64,000 nt of DNA. Origin: Thalassospira sp. MCCC 1A01428. Lineage in GTDB: Bacteria > Pseudomonadota > Alphaproteobacteria > Rhodospirillales > Thalassospiraceae. Both the position numbers and the translations under genes were made by a program. The first letter of the stretch is position 1; each line of letters starts with the position of its first letter. The notes below the pieces were generated by a model. The model was given only the letters and a program-made list of their open reading frames with translations. It was not told where the DNA came from and ran no database searches. Location of the stretch: the NCBI RefSeq assembly GCF_002115825.1, contig NZ_JFJZ01000001.1, positions 124,001-188,000 on the forward strand, in the 5' to 3' direction. Shown piece by piece: positions 61,239 to 64,000 of this stretch.

Positions 61239-62555
61239 ATGGCGAAATTCGAGCCCTGGATTGCAGATTGTCAGTTTCAACAAACCGATGCGCATGCCAA
61301 TTGCCAGTCGCGTGCCGCTGTCTGGGCGGATGGCCCTGATTCTTTTCGTGCCCAATTGTCGGAACATGTGCAAAGGCAGGGGCTTACCCTGATATGGGCC
61401 GAAGATTGTTATCCGGTACCACAATATTTGGCAAAACATCCCGCCCGGCAGCGTGAGATTGGGCCGGTGGCGCGTGTCGTCTGTCAAAATCACCCTGTTG
61501 TTTTGACCGATCTGGTCACTGTTGAAGGTGAAGACCAACAGGCAGAAGATTGCAATTGTGTGATTGTAACGCCTGTCGAGGATGTTGAACCACTGGATAT
61601 GCAATTGGGTGTTTATCCGCCGCGATCCGTCCCCGAAGTTTTGCAAAGGCCCCTGTTTGGCGCGGTTGATGCCATAGACGAGGAGGCAGATTTTTACGGT
61701 GGGGCAGATGCCGTGCCACCAATGCAGACTTATGCCGTCCTTGATGCGTCAAAAATGCCCTATGTTTTAACTGGACTGCTTGAAACATCCGGCTTGCGAT
61801 TTCAGTCTTTGTTTCAACGTAAAACGCAGCAGGAACTGGGTGAATATGCGCCCTATCTGATTGAACTTGCGCCAGATAGTTCCTTTACCCGAAACCTTTT
61901 TACCTGTTCTGACGGCATCCAGGGATTATGGGAAAAAGGGCTGGGAATTTATATTCGCTCCCGCGCAGGATTTGAGGATGTGCGCCGCCATCTGCGCAAA
62001 TTCACCCGTCTTCGCGATGACGATGACCAATGGCACTATTTCCGTTTTTGGGAGTCATCGATTTTATCGGTTTTTACGAATGAAGAAGCTGTCGAACTGG
62101 CCGAAGCCCTGCTGAATGATGGCACTTATCGCGGTCAGACCTGGCTTGTTCCGGCGAAAACCCTGCGAGACGTCAGTATCATACAACGCGCCCCTGGCCG
62201 ATATGCCGCCCCAACGGTTCCTCCACGACTGACCGCGCCAGTTATTTTGTCTTTGGATGACGGAATTAATGCGCTTCGTGATGCGCAGGATATTTCCGGG
62301 GCGTTGGATCTTTTGCCCGAAAGTACTGCGGAACAGGAAATCCCCGACACGGTGCAGTTGCAATCATCTCTTAATATGCTGTGGGACCAAGGCTTTAAGG
62401 CATCTGAAAAACGGCAGGAAGCCCTGTGCTTTTTTATCCGGGCGTCATGGTTGGGCAAGACGGACGACGCATCGCAGATTTTGCAAAACACAGCCCAAGG
62501 TCCGGCAATTCGCCTGTGGCACCTGAGAAATATGATCGAAGGAAACGCCGAATGA
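61239..62555 (+). CDS. DUF4123 type VI secretion adaptor (Tap/TEC-like chaperone)
   Basis: A 438-aa protein. The central DUF4123 domain runs about residues 160-290: TYAVLDASKMPYVLTGLLE (about 163-181), SLFQRKTQQELGEYAPYLIE (about 190-209), HLRKFTRLRDDDDQWHYFRF (about 251-270). These adaptors load a specific effector onto VgrG for type VI export. The N-terminal 150 residues form an additional cysteine-containing domain (FEPWIADCQFQQTDAHANCQ) that I do not recognise, and about 120 residues follow DUF4123. It overlaps the next gene by ATGA and is thus coupled to the immunity protein and effector. Confidence 0.86.
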   Translation: MAKFEPWIADCQFQQTDAHANCQSRAAVWADGPDSFRAQLSEHVQRQGLTLIWAEDCYPVPQYLAKHPARQREIGPVARVVCQNHPVVLTDLVTVEGEDQQAEDCNCVIVTPVEDVEPLDMQLGVYPPRSVPEVLQRPLFGAVDAIDEEADFYGGADAVPPMQTYAVLDASKMPYVLTGLLETSGLRFQSLFQRKTQQELGEYAPYLIELAPDSSFTRNLFTCSDGIQGLWEKGLGIYIRSRAGFEDVRRHLRKFTRLRDDDDQWHYFRFWESSILSVFTNEEAVELAEALLNDGTYRGQTWLVPAKTLRDVSIIQRAPGRYAAPTVPPRLTAPVILSLDDGINALRDAQDISGALDLLPESTAEQEIPDTVQLQSSLNMLWDQGFKASEKRQEALCFFIRASWLGKTDDASQILQNTAQGPAIRLWHLRNMIEGNAE

Positions 62556-63466
62556 ATTTCAAAGCTCTCGCAGCGCTTGTGACAGGGCTGCTGATCCTAA
62601 TGACAACGGGGCACACAGTGATGGCGAAAACGATGGAAACGAAAACCTACTGTGTCGGGCGTCTTCTGATTGATGTGCCGACAGAATTTGAGGTGATGGA
62701 TTTTGGCGGATCTATCAATGGGCTGAAAATTGAAAGAGTGGGGGCCGGTAACGAAAAAGACCTTCAGAACAGGATTGCAGACCGTATTCAGGCACTGGAA
62801 GACAAAAAAGTCATCGAGGGCGGTGATCCCGTGATTTTCCTGGGAACGGACGAAGTTGGCGGTTTTACAATCATCAAGCATATTCTCGATACGTCGATCA
62901 TGGGGCAAATCACAGAACCCTGGACGGAAGAAGCCTATGTGTTGTCGGACGGTGTGCTCTTTCACCTGATCGGAACAGGCACGAAGGACAAACTGGATTT
63001 TTATCGTGAGAACATGCTTTCCGTCGCGAACGCGATCCATCCTCGCGAATTGAACGAGATACCATCAGAACCCGGTTTTTGTTTGAAAGATGCGTTTGTC
63101 GCGGTTCCTCAAAATAACGAAAATGCTCATGCCCTGTTTCGCGACCCAGAGCAATTTGTCGGAATGGAAGTTGATTTCCTGACAAGAAAAGCGGGTGAAC
63201 GTCACATCGATTTGACCGCTCCGGAAAGTAAATTTGGCAATAGTGTTCTAATCGCGGGGCTAAAAGGCCGCGAGGCTAAGGACTATGGCAAAGAGTTCTT
63301 TTTCCACGCGGCCGTGGGGAGCCAGGTTTCCGCAAGTCATAACGGTTATGCCGTTGATCTGAGCTATTTCGACCGTCGGAAAAATTTTGGATCGGAACCT
63401 TATAGCCAAAGCTTTGCCGAACAATCTTGGGAAAATCTGATTCAGAGTATTCGGATAAAGGAGTGA
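62552..63466 (+). CDS. Tli4-like type VI immunity protein
   Basis: A 304-aa protein from ATG 62552 (GAAGGAA upstream). It has an N-terminal signal peptide (ALAALVTGLLILMTTGHTVMA), so it is exported to the periplasm. TYCVGRLLIDVPTEFEV (about residues 31-47) opens the domain seen in Tli4-family immunity proteins, which neutralise Tle4-type phospholipases. A second conserved block is about 175-300. Its position between the adaptor and the lipase effector matches typical cargo modules. Family call is by recognition; confirmation would need a profile search. Confidence 0.8.
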   Translation: MNFKALAALVTGLLILMTTGHTVMAKTMETKTYCVGRLLIDVPTEFEVMDFGGSINGLKIERVGAGNEKDLQNRIADRIQALEDKKVIEGGDPVIFLGTDEVGGFTIIKHILDTSIMGQITEPWTEEAYVLSDGVLFHLIGTGTKDKLDFYRENMLSVANAIHPRELNEIPSEPGFCLKDAFVAVPQNNENAHALFRDPEQFVGMEVDFLTRKAGERHIDLTAPESKFGNSVLIAGLKGREAKDYGKEFFFHAAVGSQVSASHNGYAVDLSYFDRRKNFGSEPYSQSFAEQSWENLIQSIRIKE

Positions 63467-63470
63467 TCTG

Positions 63471-64000
63471 ATGGTCAATTCCTCTGTTCAAACATGTGTT
63501 AAGCCGGTTGCCTTGCCTATTATTTTTGTTCCGGGGATCATGGGCAGTCGTCTGCGAGAGAAGCAGCACGGTGAAATCGTCTGGGAGCCCCAAGATAGTT
63601 TCTTTGGAAATGCTTATGGGCTTGCGTGGGCGGGCGCGAAGAAAAAACGCAGACTGATGATTGGCGCGCCTGATTCGGGTTATTCGCCCGATTATCTTGA
63701 AGTTGATCCGGGGCAGGTTGACGATTTTCTATCCCAGGAGCGGATTGACCGGGGTTGGGGTGGCTTAATGCAAGGGTCCTATGCGAGCTTTATGGCGTGG
63801 CTGGAGAATATGGCGGAAACCCCTGCTGCCGGACAAGTGCCCCGGGGATGTTTTAATCTTCATTATGAGGTTTGGGCGCATCCCTATAACTGGACAGATG
63901 ACAATCTGAATTCAGGAAAAGCGCTGGGCGAAACCGTTGCCAAAGCCGTGGCGGAAACCACCCAGAAATATCGTGATACGGATGTTCAGGTTTTAAAGCC
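63471..64000 (+). CDS. Lipase-like alpha/beta-hydrolase, probable type VI phospholipase effector (5' part)
   Basis: The first 176 codons of a gene that runs off the window. ATG 63471 follows AAGGAG, 4 bases after the immunity gene stop. PIIFVPGIMGSRLRE (about residues 17-31) is the strand and oxyanion loop at the start of LCAT-like and Tle-type lipases. The GxSxG serine would lie beyond 64000. There is no signal peptide, which fits export by type VI secretion rather than Sec. It would act on membrane phospholipids of a target cell's periplasm, blocked by the Tli4-like protein. Confidence 0.78.
   Translation, partial: MVNSSVQTCVKPVALPIIFVPGIMGSRLREKQHGEIVWEPQDSFFGNAYGLAWAGAKKKRRLMIGAPDSGYSPDYLEVDPGQVDDFLSQERIDRGWGGLMQGSYASFMAWLENMAETPAAGQVPRGCFNLHYEVWAHPYNWTDDNLNSGKALGETVAKAVAETTQKYRDTDVQVLK

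Overview
The window looks like chromosomal DNA of a marine or soil alphaproteobacterium, most consistent with Rhodospirillales such as Thalassospira. This is inferred from gene content (an aa3-type cox cluster with ctaB, ctaG, DUF983 and SURF1; a contiguous ccmABCDEFGHI block; an alphaproteobacterial-type family 4 uracil-DNA glycosylase; ETF-ubiquinone oxidoreductase; CheZ). No rRNA is present, so the genus is a guess.

Layout. 0-5.3 kb: the 5' end of a LysR regulator divergent from an MFS exporter; a quinone-oxidoreductase/monooxygenase pair divergent from its probable TetR repressor, with a clear operator between them; a DUF1801 protein; CheZ. 5.3-6.4 kb: a 1.15-kb stretch without a recognisable gene, containing a G-rich block. 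6.4-12.7 kb: the cytochrome c oxidase operon coxB-coxA-ctaB-(47-aa membrane protein)-ctaG-coxC-DUF983-surf1. 12.8-17.8 kb: M32 carboxypeptidase, cyclic-nucleotide-binding protein, threonine synthase and M16 peptidase. 17.9-21.2 kb: a 1111-aa P-loop NTPase ending in ten tandem 44-aa repeats, encoded by a 132-bp DNA minisatellite; it is the least ordinary gene here and has the architecture of a STAND-type sensor. 21.4-28.3 kb: an apparent catabolic locus with a polar amino-acid type ABC importer, a glycosylasparaginase-family Ntn hydrolase, a LacI regulator, a ROK sugar kinase and CutC. I read it as uptake and breakdown of a glycosylated asparagine such as GlcNAc-Asn. A perfect 14-bp LacI-type palindrome precedes the first gene, and a one-mismatch copy lies inside the hydrolase gene. 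28.8-35.3 kb: a complete type I restriction-modification system (hsdM-hsdS-hsdR) followed by a translationally coupled YgjP-like metalloprotease, next to tRNA-Gln.

35.5-45.2 kb: housekeeping genes (tRNA-Gln, ispE, TPR lipoprotein, DJ-1/PfpI protein, ETF-QO, uracil-DNA glycosylase, lytic transglycosylase). 45.3-52.7 kb: the cytochrome c maturation operon ccmABCDEFGHI on the minus strand, functionally paired with the oxidase cluster upstream. 52.9-60.8 kb: DUF1223 protein, NSS sodium symporter, a CBS-PAS-GGDEF-EAL protein with a degenerate GGDEF motif, and aconitase. 61.2-64 kb: a type VI secretion cargo module (DUF4123 adaptor, Tli4-like periplasmic immunity protein, and the 5' part of a lipase-like effector) that runs off the end of the window.

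All functions are assigned from sequence motifs read by eye; no database search was run. Where the longest reading frame starts upstream of a better start codon, the start was moved on the basis of the ribosome-binding site, signal peptide or family alignment, and this is stated.
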